Below are positions 23,058-36,100 of a stretch of DNA of 64,000 bases, in pieces. The position numbers were made by a program, and so were the translations under genes. Source of the stretch: Bombyx mori (taxonomy: Eukaryota > Arthropoda > Insecta > Lepidoptera > Bombycidae); assembly GCF_030269925.1 (NCBI RefSeq), contig NC_085121.1, positions 11,549,501 to 11,613,500 on the forward strand, read 5' to 3'. The stretch's first letter is position 1. The number at the start of each line of letters is the position of its first letter. Below the pieces are notes generated by a model. That model was not told the origin of the DNA. It did not search any database and was given only the letters and a program-made list of their open reading frames with translations.

Positions 23058-23318
23058 TTATGTGTCACTGTCGTCACTATCATTTTGTAATAGTGCTACC
23101 CCTTGCTTTAAATTTATGGTAGCACCCGATCTGGTGGAAGGAGTTGGCTCCTCATCCTCACAATTTTTACACAATTTTACATCCACAACTTTAGTAGACG
23201 CAAGTGTAATCGGGAGCGAACGGAACGTAGACGCGGTGCGGGAGGCAAGGGTCGACTGACGCACCAATCGCGCGCTCGGAACGTCTTTCCCCACGTCCCG
23301 CTTGACAATCCAAGAGAC
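23058..23318 (-). CDS. Last exon of an unidentified minus-strand gene
   Basis: An acceptor (GTTTTTTAG) at 23319 opens an 87-codon frame to a stop at 23058. The peptide begins VSWIVKRDVGKDVP, contains a CKNCEDEE motif and ends in an acidic QNDSDDSDT tail. There is no ATG in the exon, so upstream exons must exist. None could be defended between here and OXR1. Composition (GC-rich codons, no stops) and the polyadenylation signal support a real exon. Function unknown. Confidence 0.5.
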   Translation of the reverse strand, partial: VSWIVKRDVGKDVPSARLVRQSTLASRTASTFRSLPITLASTKVVDVKLCKNCEDEEPTPSTRSGATINLKQGVALLQNDSDDSDT

Positions 23319-23792
23319 CTAAAAAACGACTTATGCAAATCTAACGACTCTTGCCAAGTTACGTGCCGGGGACTATACCTTAAACACTGACTTGATTTGA
23401 AGAAAATAATAATCATTTAAAGAATTGCATCTTTGACCTCATTTCTCCAGGTCAACGGCGACATTCACCTTGTGTTCACTATAATGCCATATACTACATA
23501 TTATATAAAGTATGTAACATAACAGTATATTGTGTGAAGCTGATTATTAATCAAAATTACAAAACTTATATAGAAAAAAGAAAATCAGTGTTATGAGCAA
23601 ACAAGACCAGTAACACTTATTGTTAAATGATGATGGCATTAAAATTTCAATGATTGACTGAACCATAATGCAAAAGAGAAGACCAAACTTTCGTCAAAGC
23701 TTTTCCTCCAATTAGACTGGATGGGAAAGACACATGACAGTGACTCTAAATAAAGGCACTCTTTGAACTCACACCTGCATTGACCACTTATG

Positions 23793-23990
23793 CAACGGCA
23801 GATCCAGGGGGGGGGTCATGGGGGTCATGACCCCCCCCCTGAGCTAGTTCCAGGACTTGAACTAACTTGGACTAATTGAAGAACATAATGATTTATTTAT
23901 TATCTATTGTTATCAAAATTAAATTATAAGTTCTTAACTTGCCCACGACTATGTGACCCCCTCCTGGCGCCAAAGCTGGATCCGCCCTTG
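23793..23990. mobile_element. hAT-type MITE (198 bp) with 8-bp target duplication
   Basis: Flanked by CACTTATG at 23785-23792 and 23991-23998. Terminal inverted repeats are CAACGGCAGATCCAG (left) and CAAGGGCGGATCCAG (right, other strand). An internal G-run/C-run palindrome sits at the left end (GGGGGTCATG ... CATGACCCCCCCC). No coding capacity, so it would be moved in trans by a hAT transposase. Confidence 0.88.
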
Positions 23991-24171
23991 CACTTATGTC
24001 CACTTTATCCCCAAAAGGATAAGATTTCACAAGCTACAAACCTATCATGAAAGCTTCCTTGCTTTTCAAGATAAGTTATAAGCACTCCTTGGGTTTTTTA
24101 AGGATCTGATCAGGTACGGACAATATGGTTTCTGTCATGGTCTCTCAGATATCGATCTGTTTATATACATT

Positions 24172-24292
24172 TTAACGGTAGGCAGCGGCTTGGCTCTGCC
24201 CCTGGCATTACTGACGTCCACCGGTTCGGTCCGACGGTAACCACTCACCATCAGGTGGGCCATATGCTCGTCTGCCTATAGGGCAACAAAAA
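24172..24292 (-). repeat. Non-LTR retrotransposon tail, family B
   Basis: Reverse complement of the family B tail (GGTAGGCAGCGGCTTGGCTC, CCATCAGGTGGGCC, TCGTCTGCCTATAGGG) with an A-run on the right. Confidence 0.65.
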
Positions 24293-24308
24293 ATATTATA
24301 ATTTAGTA

Positions 24309-24524
24309 GTGGGCAGAAACCTTATACTGCACAAACATTGCTCCCATTGTGATATGTTGAGGGCCTTCAACACAGTTTTACATAGGTCACCTCTGTCAAA
24401 GAGACCAGCTATGGAATTTCCGACGAGCTTTATAAATAGATCAGCTCATGATGAACTGTTGAATCTTTTTTCAACTAAAATGCCGTATTATGTTAATAAT
24501 TGTAGATATTGTGAATTAAAATAG
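24309..24524 (+). CDS. Possible terminal exon with CxxC motifs, unidentified
   Basis: An open frame running from an acceptor-like TTTAG at 24306 to a stop at 24524. It contains HKHCSHCDM near the start and CRYCELK at the end, so it has paired cysteines at each end. It has no ATG near its start and abuts a LINE tail. No upstream exon was found. It may be the last exon of a plus-strand gene or a relic. Confidence 0.3.
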   Translation: MGRNLILHKHCSHCDMLRAFNTVLHRSPLSKRPAMEFPTSFINRSAHDELLNLFSTKMPYYVNNCRYCELK

Positions 24525-24722
24525 ATTGTAGAGATATTCTGCTTGGGTAAGGCTTTCATACAATTATCATTGTACCAGCAGCAACTGAGACTTGTTACTA
24601 TATAAAACCAGTTGGCTTCTGATCTGTGCTAAAGTAAAACGACATACTTCAATAATAGTAATAAAAACTATTCATTATGAACAGATTCTGATAGTTTTCA
24701 TAAGAAGTGTACTGGTCTTTTT

Positions 24723-24970
24723 ACTGGTGGTAGTTCATCTTTTGGGTCAGCACGGGTAGGTACGGGTAGGTACCACCGCCCTGCCTATCTCTACCGTGAA
24801 GCAGTAACGCGTTTCGGTTTGAAGGGTGAGGCAGCCGTTGCACTGTAAAATCTGAGAACTTAGAATTTATGTCTCGAGGTAGGGGGCGGCATTTACGTCG
24901 TAGGTGTCTGGGTTTCGGTAACCACTTAACATCAGATGGGCTGTGAGCCCGTCCACCCAACTAAGTATTA
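24723..24970 (+). repeat. Bm1-type SINE, body and 3' end
   Basis: ACTGGTGGTAGTTC, GGGTAGGTACCACCGCCC, GTGAAGCAGTAACGCGTTTC, GTCTCGAGGTAGGGG, TCCACCCAACTAAGTATTAAAA. A short internal duplication GGTAGGTACGGGTAGGTAC is private to this copy. Confidence 0.75.
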
Positions 24971-25204
24971 AAAAATAAAATCTATGAAGCTACAAACTTT
25001 TCTCATTGGTCTCAACAAAAGCTTCTCGACCAACTGTTGTGATTGTCTTTCTGTAAAAAAGCATGTGTTTATTCTATTCATAAAAGTGTGCACCTTCTAA
25101 ACTGGGATTTAATTTTCTCATCTTTCCTTTAAGTATCTTATGTTGGTTTTTTGTATTTCAGTTCTTGATTCCACAATAATATATCCTAAATAAATAAATA
25201 AGCA

Positions 25205-25525
25205 ATGGCATCCGAAACCTTATCTGAAGCTGACAAAGAATTTCTAGAAACATGTGAAGAGGAGTTAAAAGATAGATATACAGAAAATGATGAAGAATTT
25301 ATGAAAGTATTTAATGCAGAGCCTTCCGTTCCTCCGATCGTAGATCCGTGGTGGGTACCCAATTCCAGAAGGAACGATCGCCGTCACAGCAGGCGTAGCC
25401 ATCCGTATGAAAGACCTAGTAACAGGGGCGGAAGATATCAAAACAGAGATGATTCTGGACGTGGTTACAATGATTATAGCAGAGAGCAAGGAGGGTACGG
25501 CAGTCAACGAAGAAGATATTATTAG
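25205..25525 (+). CDS. RAMAC: RAMAC, RNA guanine-N7 methyltransferase activating subunit, 106 aa
   Basis: A single coding exon, ATG at 25205 to TAG at 25525. Acceptor-like GTATTTCAG at 25161 suggests an upstream untranslated exon. The N-terminal helix FLETCEEELKDRYTENDEEF, followed by PSVPPIVDPW, matches the RNMT-binding region of human RAMAC (RFTENDKEY ... SPPIVEEW). The C-terminal half is rich in Arg, Gly, Tyr, Asn and Asp (RNDRRHSRRSHPYERPS, NRGGRYQNRDDSGRGYN), the RNA-binding tail of this family. The protein activates cap guanine-N7 methylation in the nucleus. Length fits the family (about 118 aa in human). A polyadenylation signal AATAAA is near 25613. Confidence 0.9.
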   Translation: MASETLSEADKEFLETCEEELKDRYTENDEEFMKVFNAEPSVPPIVDPWWVPNSRRNDRRHSRRSHPYERPSNRGGRYQNRDDSGRGYNDYSREQGGYGSQRRRYY

Positions 25526-27195
25526 GATGAAGCTAAATCTGTAACATATACTTCTGTTTATAATGTGCCTTCTAAGAAGTATGGTCACAATAATTTTACT
25601 TTTAATGATGTTAAATAAAACACAACTTATTTTTCAAAAGAATATAGTTTTAATTATTATGGCTTGATTTATATTTTAAACAACTTAGAATTACACAATA
25701 AATCACCAAGAAAGTAATGTCTACAGAGACCGCATTAGGGAAACCATAATATGTAATGGAATAAATAAAATTTTCGCTGCTACTCAACAAGTCTAATTAT
25801 AAATTTCATAACAATAATTATGCCGATAAATTATTTAAATCTAATTTTATCTATGACGTTCCTGATGTATACATGAATGTTTGCAACATCTGACAACACC
25901 GCTGAGAGACCTGCACCTTGGATCAGACATTGTAGTTTGGAAAGTTATAATCTTGCGAGGTCTTTATTGACACATGAATAGGTACTAATTTAAAGCGACT
26001 TGCTGTTCGTATCTAAGTGGAGGCGCGTAGCTCGCAGTGCCTTAAGATACATTTTACGTCAATAAAATAATATTGTTGAATATCAGATTAATCTGAGTAA
26101 TAAACATCATGCTAACGATTACTAAGCACAATGACGATTACATTTATAAAGCTTTCTAAGAGTAACTATTTTAAACTTCATTACTAATCATTTTATATAA
26201 TATTATCGGCTACTTATTTCAAAATTGAAGCGCCACATCGAAATCAATCTATATTTCTGCCTCGATAAATTACATTTGAAAACTTTAAATTTATATATCG
26301 TCTAAAATTATAATCGAAATATTAAAAAAAAAAAACATAATCGTATTGCAGATATAAATCAACTATAAGGTGGCATTAAATGAATTCAATTATTCAAATC
26401 ACAGTACATATAACACAATAGTTAATTGCAAACTAACTTAATATTATGACTCAGTACATTCAGGCACGATAACATAATACATTTTATTTCTACTACATAT
26501 AAATTAAATAATGTTACATCTACGACGAAATCGAGTAATGATAATCATAGTTTGGTATGAGTCATTCGGCCCCCGTCTGCTCGGCAAGAATAGCTTGAAA
26601 CATTGCAAATTCTCCGACACCAGTAGAGTAGCCTCTTACGAAAATACACAGCAACGAACTAAAATCATCGGGATTACGTTCACCTTCAATACTGACACAC
26701 CGATAACTACTAAACGGTAAACGTTAACTAAATACATATATGTATGCATAAAATTCTACATAACATACAATAATCTTTTTTTTTTGTTTGTTTGTTTGTT
26801 ACAAATACGTTTTATTTACGTTACTTAACAACAATGCACAATATTTAATTGAATTGACACGTAAAGATCACCGGACCGCGGGGGAGCGCGCGCCGCTTCT
26901 CCAACTTACTCAACGACAATTGACTAGGATTAACGCGCCTGCGCAGTGCGGCGCTTGTATCCGGACACGCATCGATACTCGACGAGCACGTAAACATTGG
27001 TCAGGGCTCAGTACGCTTGACTAGGGACGCGTAGTCACTACAAAAATTCTGACTCAACTGCATCGAAACGTCGTATAGACAGATTTGTAAAAGTGTCAAA
27101 TTTTCGTAGCAAAGTTCATAAGATAATGTAAAGCTTGTTTCGTGTCGAGATTAGATGCGCGGGGGTGGCGCGGGCGGAGGCTGGCTCGGCGCCGC
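25526..27195. other. RAMAC 3' flank and OXR1 3'-UTR
   Basis: No coding exon recognised. A minus-strand AATAAA near 26810 could end the OXR1 message. The stretch 26860-27010 is GC-rich compared with its surroundings and may be conserved 3'-UTR or a CpG-rich remnant. Confidence 0.4.
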
Positions 27196-30100
27196 TCAGA
27201 TGAAGGTCCAGCACTCCATGATCTTCACGATGAAGTCCTCTCGCGTCGTCAGCGGCTCGTTACCGTACGTCTTGCACCGTTGCGTGCGCCCCAAGTACAG
27301 GTCTCCGTCCAGCCACAGACCGAATTTTCCACTGGAAAATAAAACCATGTCATAAAAATATTGCTAGCTTTTCATGTTTATTTATAACTAGCTTTTGCCT
27401 GCGACTTCGTCCGCGTGAAATAGTTACTTTAGCGTATATCTACATACCTATAGCGTAAGCTCTCAAAAGGGAAAAATACCCCGATTTTGAAACATTCTTT
27501 ATTGGTGCTCCGCTTGGTCCTATTGGTCTTAGCGTGATGTTATATAGCCTATAGCCTTCCTCAATAAACGAGCTATCTGACACTGAAATAATTTTTCAAA
27601 TTGGACCAGTAGTTCCTGAGATTAGCGCGTTCAAACAAACAAACTCTTCAGCTTTATAATATTTGTCATTATGCAGTATCGCTGACAACGCGTATGCAAA
27701 ATTTTATGTATCAATTAAATTGTTAAAACGTAAACGCGTCACAAACAAGCAAAGTATATATGAATAGATAATATATCGCACATACGGTGCGATAACGTCA
27801 CTTATGCAAATTATGTAATTTTTCATGAGAAATGTTGGAAAATTTAACTTCTTATTATATAACTAGCGACCCGCCCTCGCTTCGCTTCGGAAACATTAAA
27901 ACACACATGAAACCAAAAAAATAAATTAAAAAAAAAAAAAAAAAAAGTAGCCTATGTTCATCAGGGACAATGTCGGCTTCTAATGGAAAAAGAATTTTTC
28001 AAATCGGTCCAGTAGTTTCGGAGCCTATTCGAAACAAACAAACAAACAAATCTTTCCTCTTTATAATATTAGTATGGATATAGATTATTATATAGTTCTG
28101 CTAGGCTATAGAAGTTAAATGATAATATTTAAACTACAACTTGAAACTTCATCAGTAGAAACAAACATCTCTGTCATCTCACTAATAACTATTAAAAAAT
28201 GTATTCTCTCATACTCAGTTCAGTGTCAACAAAAATTGCATAAGTGATTTTATAGCATCGTATATAATTACATAGTATAAAACAAAGTCGCTTTCTCTGT
28301 CCTTATATCCCTATGTATGCTTAAATCTTTAAAACTACGCAACGGATTTTTATGCGGTTTTTTTAATAGATAGAGTGATTGAAGAGGAAGGTTTATATGT
28401 TTAATAACATCTATTAAATAGTGGAAAAATCAATAATAAATTACAGTTTCCGAAGCGAAGCGAGGGCGGGTCGCTAGTGCGATATATATCCATATTGTAC
28501 TACCGTACATTTCATACATGGGTGAACAATCAATCAATTGCAATGGTACTTACTCGCCAGCGCCGATCGATATATTGTCGTTGCTCCCACGAATGAAATA
28601 CATGTTGTCTCCCGTCCATCCCCAGTACTTGAATTTAGTTTTGACCGTTTGCGATTGTTCTGAAACAAAAAAAAACATTAACGTTAAAATCTTTCAATTA
28701 ATAATGAACCTTAAAACAGCATTGGATTGAGTTCAACGAACCGTTGTCTTCCTTTTTGGCGTCGCTTTGATTATCTGAATCTGTTTCTTTGTTCGCGTCG
28801 TCGGCGTGGACCGGGCCGTGAGCCCCCGGGCTCGTGTCTTCCTCAATCCTTTGAAACGAATAGAGGAACGATTCGCCAGTACCGTAGAAATGTTCAGACG
28901 GATGTAGAGCACACGACGTCATGGCCCCAAACACCTAGAAAATTAAAAGGTACTTTAACTACAAAATTAAAGGTAGGTACCTAATTTCCAAATTTTTTTT
29001 AACGTATTTAATTAAACTAGAGGTCCCGCAGTAGTCGAAATTCGACTATAATTAATTGGAATTATAAGTTTGTACACTATTATGATTGTATTTTATACTT
29101 CTATAATCACAAATTTCGCCAAGGGTACACTATAAAAAAATATTAACAAAGACAAACAATATTTAATCTCAATTTGACAACAGACGTCAAGAACAAAAGT
29201 TACAGTTTAACAGTATGCATGCGTGTGTGCGTCAAATACATGGTATGTAGTGTGTGTAATGTTTTCTTTATTGATTTAATGTATATTTTATGCATTATTT
29301 ATAAAAAATATTAGCATTGTGCACTTCTTCTCTATATTCTCTATAAGGGTGGAAAATTTCATACTCCTCCGTCCGCCCAATTTTCGTAAAAAGGGATACA
29401 AAGTTTTTGCTTCACGTATTATATAATTAAATAAGGTGTCTCGAAAGCGTTTTCGCTGACGACACATAAAACATACAACACTAAAAAATTCACTATGGAA
29501 AATTAATATTTTACTTATATGGTTTGAATTAGCACAATTGAAAATCAGCTGACTCGAGAGTTCAATGACCTCATAGAAACGCGGGAGACGGCTATCGACT
29601 GCATCAGCGTAACATAAATGCGGATAATGAAATATTAGAATGCACTAGCCGTACTCGCCCGCTTCTTTGGGCATTTAAAATTAACATTATTATTTATTGT
29701 CATTATCATTAGGGAGTCCAACACTCATATAAATATTAGCCTATCCATTAAGTACATGTATTTTCTACATGGATACCAAGTTTCAAGTCAATCGGATGCA
29801 GGGTTCAGTAGTTATAATGGAACATCCGTAAAACCACTGTAGATTTTATATTAGTATAGATTCATTACTAGTTAGAGAGCTGGTGAATTTCGTAAACGCT
29901 CAACGCTCGTATTGTAAGCCCGCACGGGTAGGTTTTTTTTTTATTGCTCTTGTAGGCATACGAGCATACGGCCCACCTGATGGAGAGTGGTTACCGTCGC
30001 CCATGGACTTCAACAATGCCAGGGGCAAAGCCATGCTGCTGCCTACCGTATGTACCACCATCTTACTTTATTTCTGCCGTAAAATATGCCTTCTGTTTCG

Positions 30101-33100
30101 AAAGTTTGGTGGACAGGTGTTATATAACACAATTCAAACTGACCTGATATCTCAAAGCCGGTGGGGGTAAGTACGTAATCTCTATATATATAAAAATGAA
30201 TTGTTGTTCGTTAGTCTCGCTAAAACTCGAGAACGGCTGGACCGATTTTACTAATTTTGGTCTTGAATTATTTGTGGAAGTCCACAGAAGGTTTAAAAGG
30301 TAGATAAATAAGAAAATGCTTTAAGTTTATTTTATACAGAAGCTTAGGTATTTTATTTATCGATTGTGGCAATACGAAGTCTGCCGGGTCAGCTAACGAA
30401 TAAATAATAATATGAACCGGCTAAAATGTATACCGGTATGTATTAACGGCCAGAGTAGCAAGCAGTTCACGTTTCGATTTCGCTAATAGTATTTTTAGTA
30501 CAAACCGTTATATAAAGTAAGTCGAAGTTAAAAATATCGTATAAAATTTCGTCACTCAATATTAAGTAGGTATGTACTTTCGCTAATATTTCGAGAATCG
30601 AGCGATGCGAATTGCATTCGTTCACTAACTAGTGACGATAAAAAAAAATATGGCGTATTTTGTCGTCGTGGACTTTTTGGCGGGAAAGCGAGTGTGGAGC
30701 GAGGAGTGAAGTTTTGTGATTTGTTTTATTTTGTCAATTTAGTGTTTCTTCAGGTTTAAATGTGTAATAACAGTGGTTTATTAACTGTTTAGTATCTGTG
30801 AAAGTCCTTAAATGTGGGAAAATAAAACAAAGCCGTTGGACGTAGCTTCTCGGGATCCTCCAAAAAGTCCACTGAAAAAGTCTCAGTAAATGACTACCAT
30901 TTTATGAGACATATTTCATCCCATATCATCTCACCTAGTTTCATTTCATGCCATGCCATGTTTCATATTAACCAACTTCATTTCATTTCACTTCATATTA
31001 TTATTTTACATATATATATAAAACTAGCCTTTGCCCGCGACTCCGTCCGCGTGGAATAGTTACTTTGGCATAACGCTAAATTTTACCCCCTACTTCATTT
31101 ACGTAGAAAGTGAAAATATTTTGAAACATTCTTTATCGGTGCTCCACTTGTATCGGTTTCATGATGTTATATAGCCTATAGCCCTCCTCAATAAAGATAC
31201 TGAAAGAATTTTTCAAATCGGACCAGTAGTTCCTGAGATTAACGCGTTCAAACAAACAAACTCTTTAGCTTTATAATATTAGTATAGATATATTTATCTA
31301 TAAAATATAAGGCTGTATGATATGACCCCTTTGCCTTTCCAGTTGGAAAAACAAAACTACTACTACCTACTACTTTTGTCGTCGTGTTTTAGTTTATGAT
31401 GACGTATGACATATGTAGTGCGACTGACGTACGTTGTTATCGGTATCCTGTATGACGAGGAGCACGGGGCTGTCGACGCGCTGCATCTTGCGGTACATGG
31501 ACGCGAGCGAGAACCCGTGCTGGCTGGTGCTGAACGCGAGCGACCACATGTACCCCTGAGCGCGAGCCGGTAGCACGCTGCACAACTTCTCCCTAAAAAC
31601 AACAACAAAGTTATTTTTCCTCACTTCGGTTCCCTTAATGCTGAGGGTCGTGACCACCTCCTCGCAACAAGACTATGCGGTTTGTTCCTTTTTTTATGTC
31701 TTAGATCGTTGGACGAGCTCACAGCCCACCTGGTGTTAAGTATTTAGCCCATAGACATCTACAATGTAAATGCCATCATCGACCATGAGATATGAGTTCT
31801 AAGGTCTCAGAATAGTCACAACGGCCCCACCCTTCAAACCGAAACGCATTACTGCTTCACGGCAGAAACAGGCACCGTTACAAACCTGATATCATTGTTA
31901 CATGGCTACATTACAAAAAATACAATTGGGACTTCGACCTCATGTCTCAAAGTAGACGAATCGTGAGCCAGAATCAGTTGGTATAACCGTTAAAGCGATT
32001 AACATCATCGACTGTAGCATTAAGTTTAATACTAAGCGAGCAGTCCTTTTGTCTGCGCGTTTACAAATAAATACGATACTCGGAACAGCGCCCCTATCGG
32101 CAAACGTAGGAACGCTGTTCCAACTTCATACAAATTTGAGTTAACTTTTACGCGATCGAGAAGTTAAAAGACTCGCACTAAGCAAACTGTCGTCGGTGAC
32201 AACGAAAACTGTACAACATTCGAAACCTCGGAAATGATATCGCACCTTTGGAATTGAAGTGGCTTAACTAAATTTTTTTATAAAATGAGTTTTAAACTTC
32301 GAACGACCTATGAACATGTAGGTGTTCTTATATAGTCTAGAAAAGGAAAAACGTACTCTTTGCGTTTCTTTTAAATCAAGCATTAAAGCAAGTATTATAA
32401 TCGAAAAAGTTACAAAAATTATATTCAATATACTGTATATGATATTCAATATACTATACTGAGACCTTAGAACTTATATCTCGAGGTGGGTGGCGCATTT
32501 ACGTTGTAGATGTCTATGGGCTCCAGTAACCACTTAACATCAGGTGGGCTATGAGCTCTTACATCCATCTAAGCAATAAAACAAAAAACATTTTTGGTGT
32601 TTACCAAAAAAATCAAAGTTTTGGATTACGCCACCTCTAAAGATGCGATGTATTAGCAATTAATTAAATGCGAAATCGAAGCGTAAAAGTTTGTTTAAAT
32701 AGTTTTAATTGTGTGTTACGACCCGAGAAAAACGAAGAAAATTTGACAGTTAGTTACCTGTGTTCCATGGTGAATATTTCCGTGGCGCCAATGAGGTCGG
32801 GCGGCAAGAACTCCATGTCGACGGAGGCCCCCGACGAGTAAAGCGCGCGTCGGAGCTCATCGCTCATCGACAATACCTGCAAAACGACGCACAATAATAA
32901 TATATTATACTAGCTGATCCGACAGACTTCGTAGTGCCTCAATCGATAAGTCAAAAGACCTAAACTTTTGTATAAAATAAACTTAAAACAAACAAAAGGA
33001 ATCCGTCCGACGGGGACACATCATATGAAAAACAAAATTGTTATTTTTATTTAATTCCGAGCATTTTCATATTTTTCTACTTTTTAAACCTTCTCTGGAC

Positions 33101-36100
33101 TTCCACGAATAATTCAAGACCAAAATTAGCCAAATCGGGCCAGCCGTTCTCGAGTTTTAGCGAGCGTAACGAACAGCAATTAATTTTTATATATTATATA
33201 GATTAACAGAGGATTATATTAATAAAGCCTTTTTTTTTTAACACAATGCACGAATTTTAGACTGGTTTTCTTTTTTATTAAACAATCCTCCAGATTAAGG
33301 ATTAGATAAATGATGAAACATTTTTTTATTTATACCTAGAGATTTTTTTTTAAATAATTAATCATATATGTAATTATTGTCTAGAGTAACAAAGTTACGA
33401 ATCCATACACTGCAAGTATGTAATAACATGCCTTTTACAAAAAGTGAATTCAAATTAAAGGGTCCTTGATTGTATAACATTCGACTTTTTCGAAAAATTA
33501 TTAATACAAATAACTATGTTGCGATAACCATTATTTTTGACGATAAAATATTTCGTAGTAAACGATACAAATCACGATTAGCATCTAATAGAATTTGATA
33601 AAATATCTATTAAGCATACGCATGTATGCGATAGACGAAAACGTGACTAGAATTGAATGTCTCAACATCGGTTTCCAGCCAGTCGCAAAAGAATATTTAA
33701 TTAAGACATAGGTCGAGCGCAAGGTTACATCTTATTAGAATTACATAAGACTGGATATAGCAAGCTACAGATATAGCAATTTTGATTTAATGTTCGTGCA
33801 TAAATAAACTACAGGATTTAAAAGTTTTATATTACTCGACATTAAAATAAATATTTATCATTCCACTAAATTGCCACGAGTTTATAAAGTATTTAATTAA
33901 ATTCTAATACAGATGAAATGTACGATGAAAACCGTAACTTTCACTAGAAATGAACAATGATCGTTTGTTGTGTTGACGGCTAACATCGACACGCTAGGGT
34001 GATGATGGCGCATTCCAATACTACAGTTCACATTCAACATTCACTGCAAATGACGCTCGTGCTCGCTACATTAACTATTATTTCGGAGTGCATTTTTTAT
34101 TAGCCTTAAATAGAGCGAAAGTGTGCAGGGCCCTCCTGTGTGCTTGCTTAGTGCGAGTTTTTTAACGTTTTAACTCAAATTTGTATGCAGTTGTAACAGC
34201 GCCCCTAGCGGCAAACTTAGGCAAACGTTCCAACTCCATAAAAATTTGAGTTAACTTGTACGCTATCGAGAACGTTAAAAGATCGCATTAAGCACTCAGA
34301 TTTTCCGAAGTCACACGGGTCCGTATAAACGTACGTATTCCCGTTTCCTCTATTGCTAGTGGTGACACTAGAGCAAAATTTATATCACACGAACTGTATC
34401 GTATCTGTACAGTTGTCATGTGTTCTTTTTTTCCATTCATTGTAATAACTGTGAATATTCTGAATTTTATTTTACAGTTTTCACAAAAAGATATTATAGA
34501 AGGAATACACAAAACACGGAACTATATAGTTGATTTTTTATCTCAAATTGAAATCCATGTTGGTTGAGGAAACAGGAATACTAGTAGGTACTTTGTTGCT
34601 CTATTGAGGAGGTATTGAATAGACAGTGTAGCAGGTAGCTATCATAGAAAAGCATACCCGATCCTGTGGACCGAATGGTAAACAGTCGGCTTCGCCCTAA
34701 ACACGTCATTACGGATCCTTCCGATCCATTAACGGTGCTTTTAGGTACCCCAAGCATCGGTCACCGTCCTCGCTGAACGCGCCGCTTGCGACGAAGGCAT
34801 CGACGAGTAAATTAGCTCATAGACACAGCCCACTGAGTTTCTCGCTGGATCTTCTCAGTGGGTCACGTTTCCGATCGGGTAGTAGATTCTGCGAAGCACT
34901 GCTCTTGCTAGGGTCAGTGTTAGCAACACTCCGGTTTGAGCCCCGTGAGCTCACTTACACGTAAAGGAGAAGCTGAAATAGCCTCTCAAGACTATCAGCA
35001 TAGGTAGGAATAAAGAAAAAGAAAACAAAACATCTGACAGACACATGAATTTCGCTAACGACATTTTTTAGGTAAGTTTTCATGTGATATATAAGCTTTG
35101 AACTAACATTCCGGCCGTCGTTTATATGATTGTTGGAAGATCTTCACTTTATCCCAAAATGGCCTTAGAATGTTTTAAAGGCCTATTCTTATTTTTTCAC
35201 TCCAGCATTTCGTCTTAAGCGATTACCGACAAAGCTGGCGAATGTTGTTACCCACTTGGAAACATTCGAGGTAGACTCAGTAATATAGAACTAATGCGTA
35301 CCTGACCTTTCAGAGGTGAACGCATTATTCCTATGCAACAGGTACCAGTCCGTCAGACATTATAAACACAACACAAATATCGCGTTTTTTAAATGTGTTG
35401 TTCACATTCAGATCAAAAATAACTGAAGTCACCACAAAAGTTGTACTTGCGTAATCGAATCTAATAATTATTATACTATATTAACAAAAACAAAATGGTT
35501 TAGTTATTTTTCGAATTCCGTCTAAAAAAAATCATGTAAAAAAACCCGTATCAAACTGAACACAGTGCGTTCAAAACAAAAAGTTTCCATTAAAGTTATT
35601 TTTGAGCACAGCACACCGATCACATAACAATGTTAATTGAGTAACAAAAATCTGAATATTATGTTAATTACACCTATGCGCCATAATTACGTACCTGGTG
35701 GTACACTTAGAAAAAAAAAAAACAATCCGCAAGGTAATACTGGTCATTAGTGATGATGTGAATAACAATGTGTAGTTAAAGTTATGGAGCAGCAAACATT
35801 AAATAATTTAGAATATTCGAGATCATTTTTTATTATGTAACATTAAATAACAATAAGCTAATCATTAAATATATTTTTGACTGACCCGGCGGCACATTAG
35901 TTAACGCCTCTGACTGTTGAGCCGGGGGACGCGGGTTCGATTACCACAACGGACAAATATTCGTGTGACAAAACAGGTTTGTTTGCTCTGTGTTTGGGTA
36001 ATTTCAACATATGTATACAATTATACCAGTATCTGTTATTTATTTATTCAACGTTCTAATTTTAGGCTTATTGTCAATGTTTAGTTGGACTTTATTGATA

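Noticed and set aside
24985..25121. A minus-strand pair of mini-exons giving MRKLNPSLE joined to ERQSQQLVEKLLL, as a possible 5' end of the orphan gene
   Set aside because: The intron between them would be only 43 bp, shorter than expected for Lepidoptera, and the donor is weak (GTGCAC).
35885..35985. A tRNA gene
   Set aside because: Only A- and B-box-like motifs are present. No acceptor-stem pairing was seen and the sequence continues into SINE-like DNA.
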